DNA from: Callorhinus ursinus
Taxonomy: Eukaryota > Chordata > Mammalia > Carnivora > Otariidae
DNA length: 64,000 nucleotides
Direction: 5' to 3'
NCBI RefSeq assembly: GCF_003265705.1
Contig: NW_020312817.1
Location: 45,511,113 to 45,575,112, forward strand
Made by a program: the position numbers and the translations under genes. Positions 43,911-55,224 of this stretch are shown here, piece after piece. Below the pieces are notes generated by a model, which worked only from the letters and a program-made list of their open reading frames with translations, had not been told where the DNA came from and searched no databases. Each line of letters opens with the position of its first letter. The stretch's first letter is position 1.

Positions 43911-44216
43911 TAGTCAGTCAGAGAGAGACAAATATCATCTGATTTCACTCATACATGGAATTTAGGAAACAAAATGAAGAAAAAAAAAAGAGACAAACAT
44001 AAAAAAAAACCCCAAAACACCCAGAATCTTAAATATAGAGAACACACTGATGGTTGCCAGAGAGGAAATGGGTGGGGGATGGGTGAAATAAGTGAGGGGG
44101 ATTAGGAGTACACTTATTGTGATGAGCACTGAGTAATGTACAGAATTGTTGAATCACTATATTGTACACCTGCAACTAATATAACATTGTATATCAATTA
44201 TACTGGAATTTAAAAA
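43911..44216 (+). mobile_element. LINE-1 3' end (carnivore/L1MA-like)
   Basis: GACAAATATCATCTGATTTCACTCATACATGG, TGATGGTTGCCAGAGAGG, GTGATGAGCACTGAGTAATGTACAG, TTGTACACCTGCAACTAATATAACATTG and TATACTGGAATTTAAAAAAAA form a typical L1 3' end. It shares one TSD pair with the following L1 fragment. Confidence 0.88.
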
Positions 44217-44244
44217 AAAGCTACAGGGATTCAAAAGGAAAAAA

Positions 44245-44794
44245 AACCACGTATTTTTACATCCATGCAATGGAATATTATTCAGCAATAAAAAGGAATG
44301 TGCTATCAAGCTGTGAAAATTCTTGGAGAAACTTTAAAGTCAAAGAAGCCAATCTTCAAAGGCTACATACTGTATGACTGCAACTCTGTGGCATTTTGGA
44401 AAAGGCAAAACTATGAATACAGTGAAAAGATCAATGGTTGCCAGAGGTTAGGAAGAGTGAGGAAGGAGTGAACACAGGGGAATATTTACATGGTGTAACT
44501 GTTCTGTATGATACTGTAATGGTAGGTACATGCCATTTTGCATTTGTCAAAACCCCTAGACTACACAACACAGAGAGAACCTTAATATAAACTGTGGTCT
44601 TTAGTTCATAATAATGTATCAATATTGGCTCATCAGTTGTAATAAATATATCACTAATATAAGATATTAATAGTGGTAAAAACTATGTGTATGTGTCTGG
44701 AGGGGCAGGGGGTAAGAAAGCATATAATAACTCTCCATAATTTCTGCTCAATTTTTCTGTAAGCTTAAAACTTCTCTAAAAAAAAGTCCATTAA
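44245..44794 (+). mobile_element. L1M-type LINE-1 3' end
   Basis: CAATGGAATATTATTCAGCAATAAAAAGG, AAAGATCAATGGTTGCCAGAGG, TGTATGATACTGTAATGGTAGGTACATGCC, TTTGTCAAAACCCCTAGACTACACAAC, GGAGGGGCAGGGGGT and AACTTCTCTAAAAAAAAGTC: an older L1M 3' UTR. The right TSD TAAAAATACATATTTT (44795-44810) matches 43895-43910 with one mismatch. Confidence 0.85.
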
Positions 44795-44832
44795 TAAAAA
44801 TACATATTTTCCCCCACATCTGCTTTTTAATT

Positions 44833-45030
44833 AAAAAAATTTTTTAAGATTTTATTTATTTATTTGTCAGAGAGAGGAGTGCACAAACAGGGGGGTAGTG
44901 GCAGGCAAAGGGAGAAGCAGGCTCCCCGCTGAGCAAGAAGCCCAACACAGGACTCCGTCCCAGGACCCTGAGATCATGACCTGAGCCAAAGGCAGACGCT
45001 TAACTGACTGAGCCACCCTGATATCCCCCC
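44833..45030 (-). mobile_element. SINEC, minus strand
   Basis: AAGATTTTATTTATTTATTTGTCAG, GTGGCAGGCAAAGGGAGAAGCAGGCTCCCC, CCGTCCCAGGACCCTGAG, CCAAAGGCAGACGCTTAACTG and GAGCCACCCTGATATCCCCC. The TSD ATCTGCTTYTTAATT is at 44818-44832 and 45045-45059. About 14 extra bases lie between the SINE head and the right TSD. The B box is mutated (GGACGGAGTCC on the element strand). Confidence 0.92.
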
Positions 45031-45059
45031 TGCCACACATACATATCTGCTTCTTAATT

Positions 45060-46045
45060 TATGGAAAACTGTTAATGTAGGGTAGCCTCAGCTCAACCCC
45101 ATGTGACTTAGTTCCCTAGGGTTTCCCTGTAATGTATTTATTGGGAATGAGGAAAACACAAATCATCTGGAATTTTGTTTCAGTTCTAGAAAACTTCTTC
45201 AAGCTTTAGAGCCAACAAATTAATCCTCAATTTGTTTGATTATTTATTATCACATCAGAAGTGTACCTTATATTGCTATTGATATGTCCATATAACCCTG
45301 GAATTCAGTTATTACTTCTTCCTTACTTATCTCATATTTCCTGTTTTGTGCATTATGATCCCCAAGAAGAAAAGCAGGGGCATTTATTTAGTTTGGGATT
45401 TCTAATTTCTCCCATCACTGGTTTGGCAGTGGGCTCTGAAACAGAGCAACCTCTTAGAATCCAGAAAGGAGACTTAATCTATAAAAATTCAATTAACCTG
45501 TACAATGCTCATTGAGTCCTCTTGAAACTTAATCAGAGTTTTCTTAACTTATTAGCCGCTTCGCCTATTTTGCATCTTGTAGCCTGTGACGATGGCACTA
45601 AACAATCAGAATAATGCTGACAGGCTAAACAAACTAATAGGGTACATCCAAGGATTGGATCCTTCCATCACTTGCTAAAGACATCCAAATAAATCTCACC
45701 TGTGAGTTGAAGAAGCAAGGCTCTGAGTGCTAGTTGGCTGTGAAGATAAGCCATCATACCCTGCCTGATACAGGAATTCACAAAGCAGCTGTGTTGACTG
45801 CTCTGCTCCTGACTTACTGTGTCCACTCAGAGAAAGCACCGCACTCTTGGAATCCAGCCTAGGACCCCATATAACAGAGCTTATCTCAGAGGCAGTATTC
45901 TCAACAAAGCTGTTGAAGAAGCTGTTAAAGAAGGAGATAATGAAGGACTATGGATTTTTTTAAGCTCTTAAAATGAAGATCTCTGTTCGGAGATCTATAT
46001 GGAATCGGGAGTTGTTACACTGGATAAGTTACTCAGTGATTTCAA
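45060..46045. other. Unassigned non-coding sequence
   Basis: No gene or transposon was recognised. 45540-45900 looks unique and compositionally more balanced than its surroundings, but nothing functional can be read from it. Confidence 0.5.
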
Positions 46046-46049
46046 GTTC

Positions 46050-46300
46050 AATATCCTCTCTATTCATTCAAAACATGTTTTTAACTACCAACTATGCATC
46101 AGGCAGATTTGTGGACAGCATATCTGTAGGAAGAAAGGGTAGATTCTTTTGGATGTTCAGAGCTTGAGATGCCTACAGTATATCTCAGTGAAGATGTCCA
46201 GCAGGCAGATGATACTGAAGCACTGGAGAGAGTTTTGACCTGAAGATAAGTTTTGGGAATATCAGCATCTAAGGAGGAGTTGGACCTTTGGATATAACAG

Positions 46301-46389
<89 letters not shown>

Positions 46390-46690
46390 AATGGACTGAG
46401 GTGGGAACTGGGGGAATATTTATGTTGGGGAGATAATCAAAGGAAGAGCAGGAAGAAGACTTCTGAGGAGAAGTTGAGATGAGATTTTGTGGGGGGAGTA
46501 AAGTGTTTGAATGTTGTAGTAGTATCAAGAATGATGATGACAGATTGGTTTTGGACTAATGAGGACATGAGTGACCTTTGGAGAAGCAGTTGCATGAAGT
46601 GATAGGAGCTGAAAATAGATTATAGATATTTGGAACTCAAGTGGAAGGTAGATGAGTAACTATTTCCAGTTACTTATTTGTTTCCAGTAA
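46050..46690 (-). repeat. L2 LINE relic, antisense, holding a microsatellite
   Basis: Opens with ATTCATTCAAAACATGTTTTTAACTACCAACTATGCATCAGGCAG, the reverse of the L2 3' terminus. It continues with GATGTCCAGCAGGCAGATGATAC, GGAGAGAGTTTTGACCTGAAG and, after the (AT)/(AG) tract, ATGAGGACATGAGTGACCTTTGGAGAAGCAG, matching more upstream L2 sequence in reverse. Confidence 0.68.
46305..46387. repeat. Compound (AT)n-(AG)n microsatellite
   Basis: About 20 AT units (46305-46345) run straight into about 21 AG units (46345-46387). The compound array is likely unstable and polymorphic. ORFs reading it as Tyr-Ile or Arg-Glu repeats are artefacts. Confidence 0.98.
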
Positions 46691-46724
46691 GTGTGGACAA
46701 TCTGTCTCAAAATTTGACTTCAAA

Positions 46725-46750
46725 GGAAAAAAAAGAAAAGAAAAGAAAAA
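46725..46750. repeat. (AAAAG)n tract
   Basis: AAAAAAAAGAAAAGAAAAGA followed by AAAAGGG, a short purine repeat. Confidence 0.85.
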
Positions 46751-46789
46751 GGGAAGAGTGGAAATCAGAGAAAGGGATATAAAGCAATG

Positions 46790-46904
46790 AGTAGATGAAA
46801 GATAGATGATGACATAGATAGATAGACAGATGATAGATGATAGATGATAGATAGATAGATGATAGATGATAGACAGATGATAGACAGATGATAGATAGAT
46901 AGAT
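46790..46904. repeat. (GATA)n-type compound minisatellite
   Basis: Units GATA, GATGATAGAT and GACAGATGAT alternate over about 115 bp. The higher-order unit GATAGACAGATGATAGAT is partly repeated. Dense GATA/TATC tetranucleotides. Confidence 0.95.
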
Positions 46905-47424
46905 TTTGGTAGAGGATGCATCTGTAGTGTCTCCAATCTTTATGGTTGTATGATTTTCCTCAGTAGCCTGGGAATAGGTGTAGAGAAACTAACTGATTAT
47001 ATTAACCCAAGGCTTGTTTGCAGGATAGGTGACAAAGAGTTTTAAGGGCAAGGGAGAGAAAATAATAAATCATGAGGTCTAGTTGATGATAGGAGAAAGT
47101 AAACCCAGGTGGGGAATTAAAATAATCTGGAGACTATAGGTCTTGATAGGGTCAAAGGATTGGCTTTTTATGAATTTATTTCAGAATTCTTATTTATATG
47201 TAAAAGAGTAGAGGAACACTATTAGTACCAGTTTAGGACCAAAGAAATCAATGTCTTTGCAAACTTCTGGGAGTACAGAACTGTTTTGTCCTGTGGTTTT
47301 GGAAAGAACCTCTGAATAAAGTACTGCAAGGAGAGCACTGCTTTCCTTGGTAGGGGTAAGGGATGGAGAGGAATATTCTCTTTTCTATATACATGTTTCC
47401 TATTTGTCATTCAACTTTCAGTTG

Positions 47425-47570
47425 CAGTAAGCTCTATGAACAGAGGGTCCTTGCCTGTTTTATTTATTGGAGTATTCTCAGGACTTAGCACAGGGCCTGG
47501 CACATTGTAGGCACTCAGGTGCACAATAAGTGCATTGAATATATGCATGGACAAATGAGAGTGGCAAATA
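47425..47570 (+). repeat. L2 LINE 3' end
   Basis: CAGTAAGCTCTATGAACAGAGGGTCCTTGCCTGTTTTATTTATTGG, ACTTAGCACAGGGCCTGGCACATTGTAGGCACTCAGG and AATAAGTGCATTGAATA: a well-preserved L2 terminus. Confidence 0.9.
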
Positions 47571-47959
47571 AGAAAAGTAAGCATGCTTAAAAAGCAAAAG
47601 TCACAGTTCATACTGAACTTCTATCCCAGCAGAAAAGTTATTTCATGACTTTTAAAGTCTTTGTTTCCTGACCCATAATGTTGACAGAAGTGCTTTGAAA
47701 GTTTGAAAAGGGAATAGTGCTATATAAATTAAAAGAGATCAGAGGAAAGAGCACTGTGTTTCAAGAAGTCAGATAATTCAGCCTTCTCTATTCTATAACT
47801 AGATATAGACAATATGATTAATTGTCTCTGCCATAGGGAATGCTCCTTCAAGTTGTGTATGTTTATATCTTTAACCCACTGTTAGATTTTATGTAGTTTG
47901 AGGTTAGAATTATTTAGGTGAAAATCTTCCCCTTTATCTCCCCACTATTCCCAGAAATC
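47571..47959. other. Unassigned; MIR traces
   Basis: TTTGTTTCCTGACCCATAATG, AAGTGCTTTGAAAGTTTG and GTGCTATATAAATTAAAAG near 47660-47735 suggest a MIR 3' end. The rest is not recognised. Confidence 0.45.
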
Positions 47960-48215
47960 TATTACTAAGTGTTTACAGTTCTACTATGTACTGTTTTTAA
48001 GTGTAGTGTAAGGAAATGCAGAAAAAAGAGAAGTCAAAATTCCTGCCTTTGGAAACTTACAATTCTACTGGGGTAAATGAGATTCACATCCTGGAAGCAT
48101 TTGGCAGAGTGTATGATTAAACACTCAGTTAATCCAGATAATACCTTAGGAATCTAATGGAGGACGAAAGGCATCCTAAGAAGATGTCATAAGGAATTGG
48201 TAGAATTTGGATATA
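47960..48215 (-). repeat. L2 LINE relic, antisense
   Basis: TAAGTGTTTACAGTTCTACTATGTACTG, AAGTCAAAATTCCTGCCTTTGGAAACTTACAATTCTACTGGGG and CATCCTAAGAAGATGTC read as the reverse of the L2 3' end. Confidence 0.68.
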
Positions 48216-48405
48216 TGGAGAGGTTGGGAGGGAGGGTAGGTTCCCTTTAATATTCTCAAAGTCTGTAATTCATAGTTTCATTCCATTCCTCTGTTATTAA
48301 CCAGCTACACACATCAGCGTTTGCCAGTTGAAGAGCTTTTTAAGAAGTCACTTGGGGCAACGCATGTGCAGGAGCAGAAATATACGCACAGTTAGGGAAA
48401 AAAAG

Positions 48406-48428
48406 GCGCGCGCGCGCGTGTGTGTGTA
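48406..48428. repeat. (CG)n(TG)n alternating purine-pyrimidine tract
   Basis: GCGCGCGCGCGCG passes directly into TGTGTGTGTA, 23 bp of perfect alternation with a cluster of CpGs. This is the canonical Z-DNA-forming composition. Confidence 0.95.
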
Positions 48429-49885
48429 GGTTGGAAGCAAAAAACCAAGGAAGCCAGCCAAGTGGAGAAAAGCACCTTTTCCATTGATTGGTAGGAAGAA
48501 TTGGCACTGCTTCTTTCATTCGTGGCCTTTTACTTCTGGCCTAGAGCTGGCATTTAATTTGAATATTATTAACACATGAAATCTAATGCAGCAACCTTAT
48601 TCTTCCAATTCAGGGTGTTTAATTTTTTAAAAAAGCTTGCAAGTTGAGAAAGTGGCTTTGCAGAATAGGACAGGGTTTCTTCTCAGCAAAGGTCTAAGTG
48701 TCAAGCCCACTAGCATTTGAACTAGATTAGCTTTCTTGGCTCCTAGGCCTTGGACTGGAACTATGTCATCAGCTTTCCTGGGTGTCTCACTTTCCAGAAG
48801 AAGATATTGGGACTAATCAGTCCTCATAATTGAGTTCCACACACATACACACACCCTATTGGCTCTGTGGTTGTTTCTGTGGAGAGTTTTCTTTCTTTTA
48901 ATAAAAAATTACCTTCAGGAAGGGCTCTGACAATAGTCTAGTTTATTTCTCTATGAATTACTCATGTATTTTCTCAACCAGGGGGATTTGCTTTCAATAC
49001 CTATCTCATTCTGGTATATAAGATATCAATAAGCCAGTGGGGAGATGCCTTTTCAGTTTCTTTGCTAATGAAAGCAGATATGTGCTTCACCTTCCAATCA
49101 GACTCCTTCTTTAGGAAAGTTATGATTACCTTGGTAAACATGACACTCCTGGAGTCTCTGAAGACAAACGGGGCAGAAACCTTGAGAAAGCAGCCCTTTC
49201 CCCATCAGACAGACCTATATATATATACCTATATACAAAGAGTCTATATACAAGCCAGATGTTTCCCTTTTCATGTGTTAGGACAAACATTTCTGGTTCC
49301 TTTAATGGCTTCTCCCACAACATCTTTGAGGAATTTAGTCACCTTCAGAACATAGTCAAGATTGTCAATGTCTCCTTTAAATTCATTACAAGAACCAAGT
49401 AGATACTCCATATGCAGCCAATCCCACCCAGTGAAATGATGGGCTCCTTTATGTGGACATTATTGTTCCAGAACAGCCTAAGACTACCGGCATTTTGAAG
49501 ACTATCGTAAAGCCTCTATTCAGTCCTCCAGATCATACTTATACAAAGTACTGTTCACTCATTCAATACTCTGCTTTTGTTTGGGATATTTGCTGGTTTT
49601 ATTTTATTTTTTTCAGTCTTCTTTTTCTTATCCCTATTGAAACTGGAAATGAAGCAGGAAACGGAGTTATTTACATTTCATAGCACATTATAATCACTGA
49701 CTTGAGCAAAGTCTTCCTCTTATTTTGTTTTCTCCTTACACTTCATCCCCACTTCCTTTTCTCCCTACACAAAGGCTCCCACACTAATGTTTTGTGGAAA
49801 GTGATTAAACCTGTATGTCCTTGAAAAATAGCGTTACTTTGTATGTGTATTTTAAATTTATATAAATGGTTGTATGTCAATTCTC
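48429..49885. other. Unassigned non-coding sequence
   Basis: No gene or confident repeat was recognised. Contains small (CA)n at about 48838-48856 and (TA)-rich sequence at about 49205-49225. The stretch 48500-48700 appears unique. Confidence 0.5.
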
Positions 49886-49889
49886 TTTT

Positions 49890-50145
49890 AATTTACCTGT
49901 AGCTGATGGCAATTTCTTCTACAAAGTCTTTTCCAACTCTCCATTCTCTGTGCTTTTGACTTCTGTGTAGAATCCTTGTTGTCTACACTATTTTATTTGA
50001 TTCGTATTCTAGTTGCCTGATACTGCTTTCCCTTTGAGTCAGAGTGTAAGCTCCTGGAAGAGAGGGACTCTAGTATTTTTTTGCTTAGCACCAAAACTGG
50101 TTTTCACATATTGCTTAATGCATTCATATTAAATAAGTGAATGAA
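49890..50145 (+). repeat. L2 LINE 3' end
   Basis: ACAAAGTCTTTTCCAACTCTCC, TTGAGTCAGAGTGTAAGCTCCTGGAAGAGAGGGACTC, GCTTAGCACCAAAACTGG and TAAATAAGTGAATGAAA follow the L2 3' order. Confidence 0.78.
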
Positions 50146-51592
50146 AATGCCTAAGGAAACTAAGCAGCTAATTTATGTTCCTAAATTTTTTCTTCTGCAA
50201 TATTTCTTCTCCTGAATCCGAAATTGGCACACACCCCTCATGAAAATATTTATATTCTGAACCTCTCCTAGGTAAAACCCAAAATGTGACTCAATACTGC
50301 AACACCACTGATGTCATTAGTGGCCTCATGCATGCAAATAGATGTCTCAAAAAGGAGGTCAGCTCTGAGGGCCCACTCAAGAAAGACCTACCAGCTTTTG
50401 ATGAGCGAGGGAATGCTGCCAAATAACCTAGGAGAAAGCTTTGGGGGAAAAATCAAAGAAAAGTTGAAGTGGAGAGAAAAGGAAAGGTGACAAAGAACTC
50501 AGGCAGGTAAGTGGTAACATTTGGGTTGTTGCAGGAAACAGGCACTGTTGTGGACCTTAAATGGTCCACCACCTTTGTGAGAGAAAACAAAGGTTATTAT
50601 AGTAGGGAATTCCAATGAGAAACCAGTGTTCCACACAGTGTGATACTGACCAAACCGAGGGCATTGTCCCCACTCAGAAATGCTCCAACAGAACAAGGGA
50701 AGGATTATGGGAGCCAATATGTTTTTGTTAAATTCTTGTACTGAAGCCAGAGTTGCTCAGGGAATAAAAGCTCAGTTTGTTAACTCTGATCCTCAATTCA
50801 ATCCAAAATTCAGGACATTATTTTGTCTTTTCATTCCCATCATTCACTTGCTGTGTAATTCTGAAAACATCCCATTCCATCTGGGCCTCAGTGACTTACC
50901 CTGGGAAATGGGGTACTTGTTTTTACCACACCCATGCTTCTAAAGACACACTGGGAAAATTAATTGGAAAATTTAAAAGAAAGCTTCATCTTTTAGTCCC
51001 TTAGAGACAATCTGGCATTACAACTGATCACCTAGGTGATGATTCAAGCCATTCAGTCTTTGCTGTTCTGTATGCACTTGTCTCTCGGCTCGCCTCTGAA
51101 AGAAAACCAGCCAGTTAAAGCGTCGGCTGGAACTCTCTCAGCTCTCAATGACTACAGAGTGAAATATAGCTTTCAGCATAGAAAATGTCCTTCCAGTGCT
51201 CCAATAAATAGCATTCAGTTTTCAGCCCCAGGGAATTCAGTGTAGCCCTAGTTACCCCTCACTGCCACTGTCACCACTGCTTCCTTGGGCAGCAGAAATG
51301 ATTTATGGAGGCAAATAGCCACTCCAAACTTTAATTAAGCACATAAAGAACCATCATTTTTTTAAAGGGCACCAGCCAAGAAAGATGAAAGCTGACTCTA
51401 TAGAACACTAATTACTTTTCCAACATTTTATCTTATCTCCTTGTTTTTCATCAAGATGAGCTGAGAGACCCAGTCAATCTCTCAGTAGGTAAGCTCCACC
51501 TACCAAAACCCCTGGTTATCTGAAGTATTGCTCCAGAGGCCTGTGAACATTTCTCCTCGATGTTGTTGCTAATCCCCAATCTCACTCTTTTT
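50146..51592. other. Unassigned non-coding sequence with a MIR trace
   Basis: CACTTGCTGTGTAATTCTGAAAAC, CATCTGGGCCTCAGTGACTTACCC and GGAAATGGGGTAC at 50845-50935 resemble the MIR core. The rest is not recognised and carries only chance ORFs. Confidence 0.5.
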
Positions 51593-51637
51593 TCTTCCTT
51601 TCTCTCTCTCTCTCTCTCCCTTTCTCTCTCTCTCTCA
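51593..51637. repeat. (TC)n microsatellite
   Basis: TTCCTTTCTCTCTCTCTCTC and CCTTTCTCTCTCTCTCTC, a pyrimidine tract of about 45 bp. Confidence 0.95.
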
Positions 51638-52789
51638 TCTTTGCAATACAAGATCTTGGCTGCCATGGCAATAGGAACCATGGCAATGCATAGGTAAATA
51701 GTTTTCTCTTTGAATAAGTATGTAAGGAAATAAAAATAAATACAGATGACACATGGGCCAGATCCTCCCTAGTGTTCAATTTACTGCCTTGGGAGGAAAC
51801 TATTTGAAAATGATACAGTCAGACTACTTGACAAATTAGTGAATCTTTACGCATATTTACTTCCTTAGGATAAAGGTTGGAATTAAGGGCAAAAGAGAGG
51901 ACTGGTAGCCCCACATCTAAGTAAATGGAAGTTTGTCAAATCTCAGGGCACAAATTGTCCACACTCTGTAGTGGGAAATGTTTTCCTAAACCCCTATAGT
52001 TTCAGGGAAGAAATAGAAGAAAGGGAGGGAAAATAGGAGAAGGTAGATGTCTGGAAATTTTGGAGCTCAAATGCCAAATAAGTAATACATTATCAGTTAC
52101 ACCTCAGCAAGATAGACCCAGGTGTAAGGCAGAATGCTAGAGAGTACTTTATAAGTAAGAAGATGGAGGGTATCCTGCATATATCATCTCTACTTTTTTT
52201 GTTTTCCTGGAGATGTCTTTGAAACCAACATACACCTGACAACCTCCTGGGACAGTTACACTTGCTATGATGCCTTTATTTTAATATATGTCAGCATAGA
52301 CAGTGTAACACAACACATATACTAGTTAGTTTAAGATTTAACTCTCTGGCCAGCTGTTACTAGAATCGAGAATTCATAGCTTAAGGGTAGTTAGCTGCCA
52401 TCATATCAAAAAGGACCACATTCCAGGGGCAGTTGCTTTAGTGCTTCTGCTGTCTGTACTTGATCAGTAACCAATGCTCTACTAATCAACACACCAAATG
52501 TCAGCTGTTTTAATAGTGAAAAATGGTAGTTGTTGGCCAGTCTCCTAAAAATGGCTCTCTTTGGCTTGGTTTTCAAATGACTCCATGTCCAGACCAACAC
52601 CTGGAGTAGAGTAAGGCAAGCTAGGGTGCAAAAAGTTTAGGAGATGCTCATTTTTAGGGTCATGCAAGTACATGGTGGGCGCCTGAGAGTAAGTGATATC
52701 CTAAACTTGCCTTGCTTGTCTCACTCCAGTCCCCATCCTGATCAACCAATTGTGGGGTTTTTTTGTTTGTTTGTTTTCTGTTTTTCTTT
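51638..52789. other. Unassigned non-coding sequence
   Basis: No gene or confident repeat was recognised. Confidence 0.5.
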
Positions 52790-52990
52790 TCTTAAAGATC
52801 TATCTATCCATCTGGGAGAGAGAGAGAGCAGGGAAGAAGGGCAGAGGGAGAGGGAGAGAGAGAGAATCCCAAGTAGACTTCTCACTGACTGGGGAGCCCT
52901 ATGTGGGGCTCAATCCCACAACCCCAAGACCACGACCTGAGCTGAAATCAAGAGTTGGATGCCCAACTGACTGATCCACCCAGGTGCCCC
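52790..52990 (-). mobile_element. SINEC, older subfamily, minus strand
   Basis: TTAAAGATCTATCTATCCATCTGG, (GA)n, GGGGCTCAATCCCACAACCCC, GCTGAAATCAAGAGTTGGATGCC and CCACCCAGGTGCCCCC. The AAATCAAGAGTT motif marks the older (ACTCTTGATTT) subfamily. No firm TSD. Confidence 0.92.
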
Positions 52991-53985
52991 CAACTATTTG
53001 TTTAGGAGCCTTTCTGATTTTTGATACTGACTCTAAGGCACCAAATCCTGTCTCTGGAAAGTTGCTGTGTCTGCCACAATTGAATCTTTCATGTAACATG
53101 AGAGCATTTAAAGGCAACAGCATTGAAATCTCACCAAGCTCATGCGACAATTTATGTGATCTGTTTTGTGCCTGTCTACGTACATGTCTATATGCTAACA
53201 AGTTTTGGTGTGAGACATCATTTTTTAATAATCAGATAGCAAGGTTGTGGAGCTTGCTGGTATAAGCTAGTAAAGAGTAATGGAGTAGCTAGTCTTTACT
53301 TACCTCAAATTCTTTTGGTGTCTACTGTTGTTTACCTAAAAGAACCTAAACAACAACTTTTGTTGCCTTCCCTTGGGCAGACAGTAGACAAATCAAAATC
53401 ACCACCAACTTATTGGATATAGGGTTCACTTCATCTTGCCCCTGATTTGGAATTAAAATTAGGAAGGGAGGTTAGCTGATTAAATGTGCTATTCATGTTG
53501 ACATTTTTCAACAGAAGAAAAATCAGGGGGAAATTAAAACCAAACAAAAGTGGCTGGTTGATAGAAATCAGTAACTCTTTTTCAGATTCTGAATCTATGA
53601 TAGAAAAAAATAATTCCACTTAGTGGAGAACAGAACTTTTGATCAATTTTATTGTATACAGTCACAGAAAGCTGGGTCTTACTAAAGCCAAATCTATGAC
53701 TAAGCTGGGCTTAAGTGTTGAAATGTTACCCCCTCTTCCTTTCAGTCTTAGGGAGAGTCCACTGAGCTGTACCTCCTCTATGAAAATAAAGTCTCTGGTC
53801 CATCCTTATGTTCTCATCTAGTTTCTCTGTAAAGTCCTCTCTTTCAGTAGTGGTCAGGACACTGAAAGGGATCAGTTTGTAGTCATTCAGGGCTGAGCCT
53901 CTGGTAGAAGTTAATCATCAATTTATGGAAGGAGTTAGGTGAAGTCTGAAGCCATGGGATAAAAGAATTACCAACTTGAATATCA
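52991..53985. other. Unassigned non-coding sequence
   Basis: No gene or confident repeat was recognised. ORFs are short and domainless. Confidence 0.5.
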
Positions 53986-53989
53986 GCTA

Positions 53990-54450
53990 ATTTTGCTGAG
54001 TGCTTAAAAGGGTACTGCACTTCTCTGAGCATCTGACATGTAGCATCTTATTTAATCCTTGTAACCCTCTGATGTAGATATTGAACATCCCCACTTCACA
54101 GAATTGGAAATAGAGGCACAAAGAGCCCGAATAACTTGCCCAAATTTTCATAGCCAGTAAGCAATGCAATCAGAATTATGCAGTCTGGGGTTGCCTGGGT
54201 GGTGTAGTCGGTTAAGCACCTGACTCTTGGTTTTGGCTCAGGTGATGATCACAGGGTCTTGAGATCAAGCCCTGTGTCAGCCTCCTGTCCTTGCTCAGTG
54301 GGGAGTCTGCTTGAGATTCTGTCTCCTTCTCCCTCTGCCCCTCCCGCTTGTATGCTCACTCTTTCAAAATAAATAAATAAATCTTTTAAAAAAAATTATG
54401 CAGTCTGGCTCTAGAGCCCCCACTCTTAAATGGTGCATTGCACTTAATGC
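53990..54450 (+). repeat. MIR SINE relic split by a SINEC
   Basis: TTGCTGAGTGCTTAAAAGGGTACTGC, ATCTTATTTAATCCTTGTAACCCTCTGATGTAGATATTG, CACTTCACAGAATTGGAAATAGAGGCACA, ATAACTTGCCCAAATTTTCATAGCCAGTAAG and, after the insert, TCTGGCTCTAGAGCCCCCACTCTTAA: MIR from middle to end, cut by the SINE at 54189-54393. Confidence 0.88.
54189..54393 (+). mobile_element. SINEC, older subfamily with perfect TSD
   Basis: GGTTGCCTGGGTGGTGTAG head with GACTCTTGGTTTTGGCTCAGG, GAGATCAAGCCCTGTGTC, CAGTGGGGAGTCTGCTTGAG and CAAAATAAATAAATAAATC tail. The 15 bp TSD AATTATGCAGTCTGG is exact (54174-54188 and 54394-54408). Confidence 0.96.
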
Positions 54451-55220
54451 TATAGTGATTGCCCTGGCAAATACGAACACTAATGAGTTAAACAGATAAC
54501 TCTGGTTGCAGTAGGGCTGAATTCTAACCAACTCAACTCATTAACCCACCAATTGTGACATTTATCTATAGGAAACTAGACAAAGAATGTAATTCCCATG
54601 GCTTTTGTCATTTTCATCATTAAGTCTATATTTACCTTATGGAAATTATGTTAGCTGCTCACAGAAACAAAACAAAACAAAACAGCCCCCAAACAACAGG
54701 AAAGAAAATGACATCCTTGCTTTCCCTGGCTTTTTCAGAAATCATCTGTTCGAACTCAGCTTTGTGAGACTGAGGTGGTAGAATCTATCGTCCACCCTCT
54801 TGTATTATGCAGACAATAATAACAAAACACTGAGAAACAGAGACCCAGTTTGGAAGGAAATAGATTCCCTCTAATTTTCAGATATTAGAAGTCATCTTAG
54901 GAAAATCTGATTTGGCCCATATTTCTGACATACACAAAAAAAAGAGATCTCAATATATCAGGCTTAAGCCATGTAGTTCTTTAGACCACACCCTGAAATC
55001 CTATTGTAAAACAAAAAATAAAGCCATCAACTGGATCTTGAAATGTCAGGACAAAAGACACAATGCCTACAGCAGGAAAAAAAATGATTTCCAAATAAAT
55101 GCATTATTTTATTTTTTGTTTTGATTTTAAGAAATTTTTCAATTCATGTTTAGCTTTTTCATATCCTTGTGAAAGTACTGACCGACTTGAAATTCTAGAG
55201 ATAGAGTTTAAGATGATGTG
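54451..55220. other. Unassigned non-coding sequence
   Basis: Contains a (CAAAA)n run at about 54665-54683. No gene or confident repeat was recognised. Confidence 0.5.
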
Positions 55221-55224
55221 GCCA

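Noticed and set aside
46305..46345. TATA-box or AT-rich promoter
   Set aside because: It is a simple (AT)n microsatellite with no other promoter signal.
46790..46904. CRISPR-like array
   Set aside because: Repeats are short tetranucleotide-based units without unique spacers; this is a GATA satellite in a mammalian genome.
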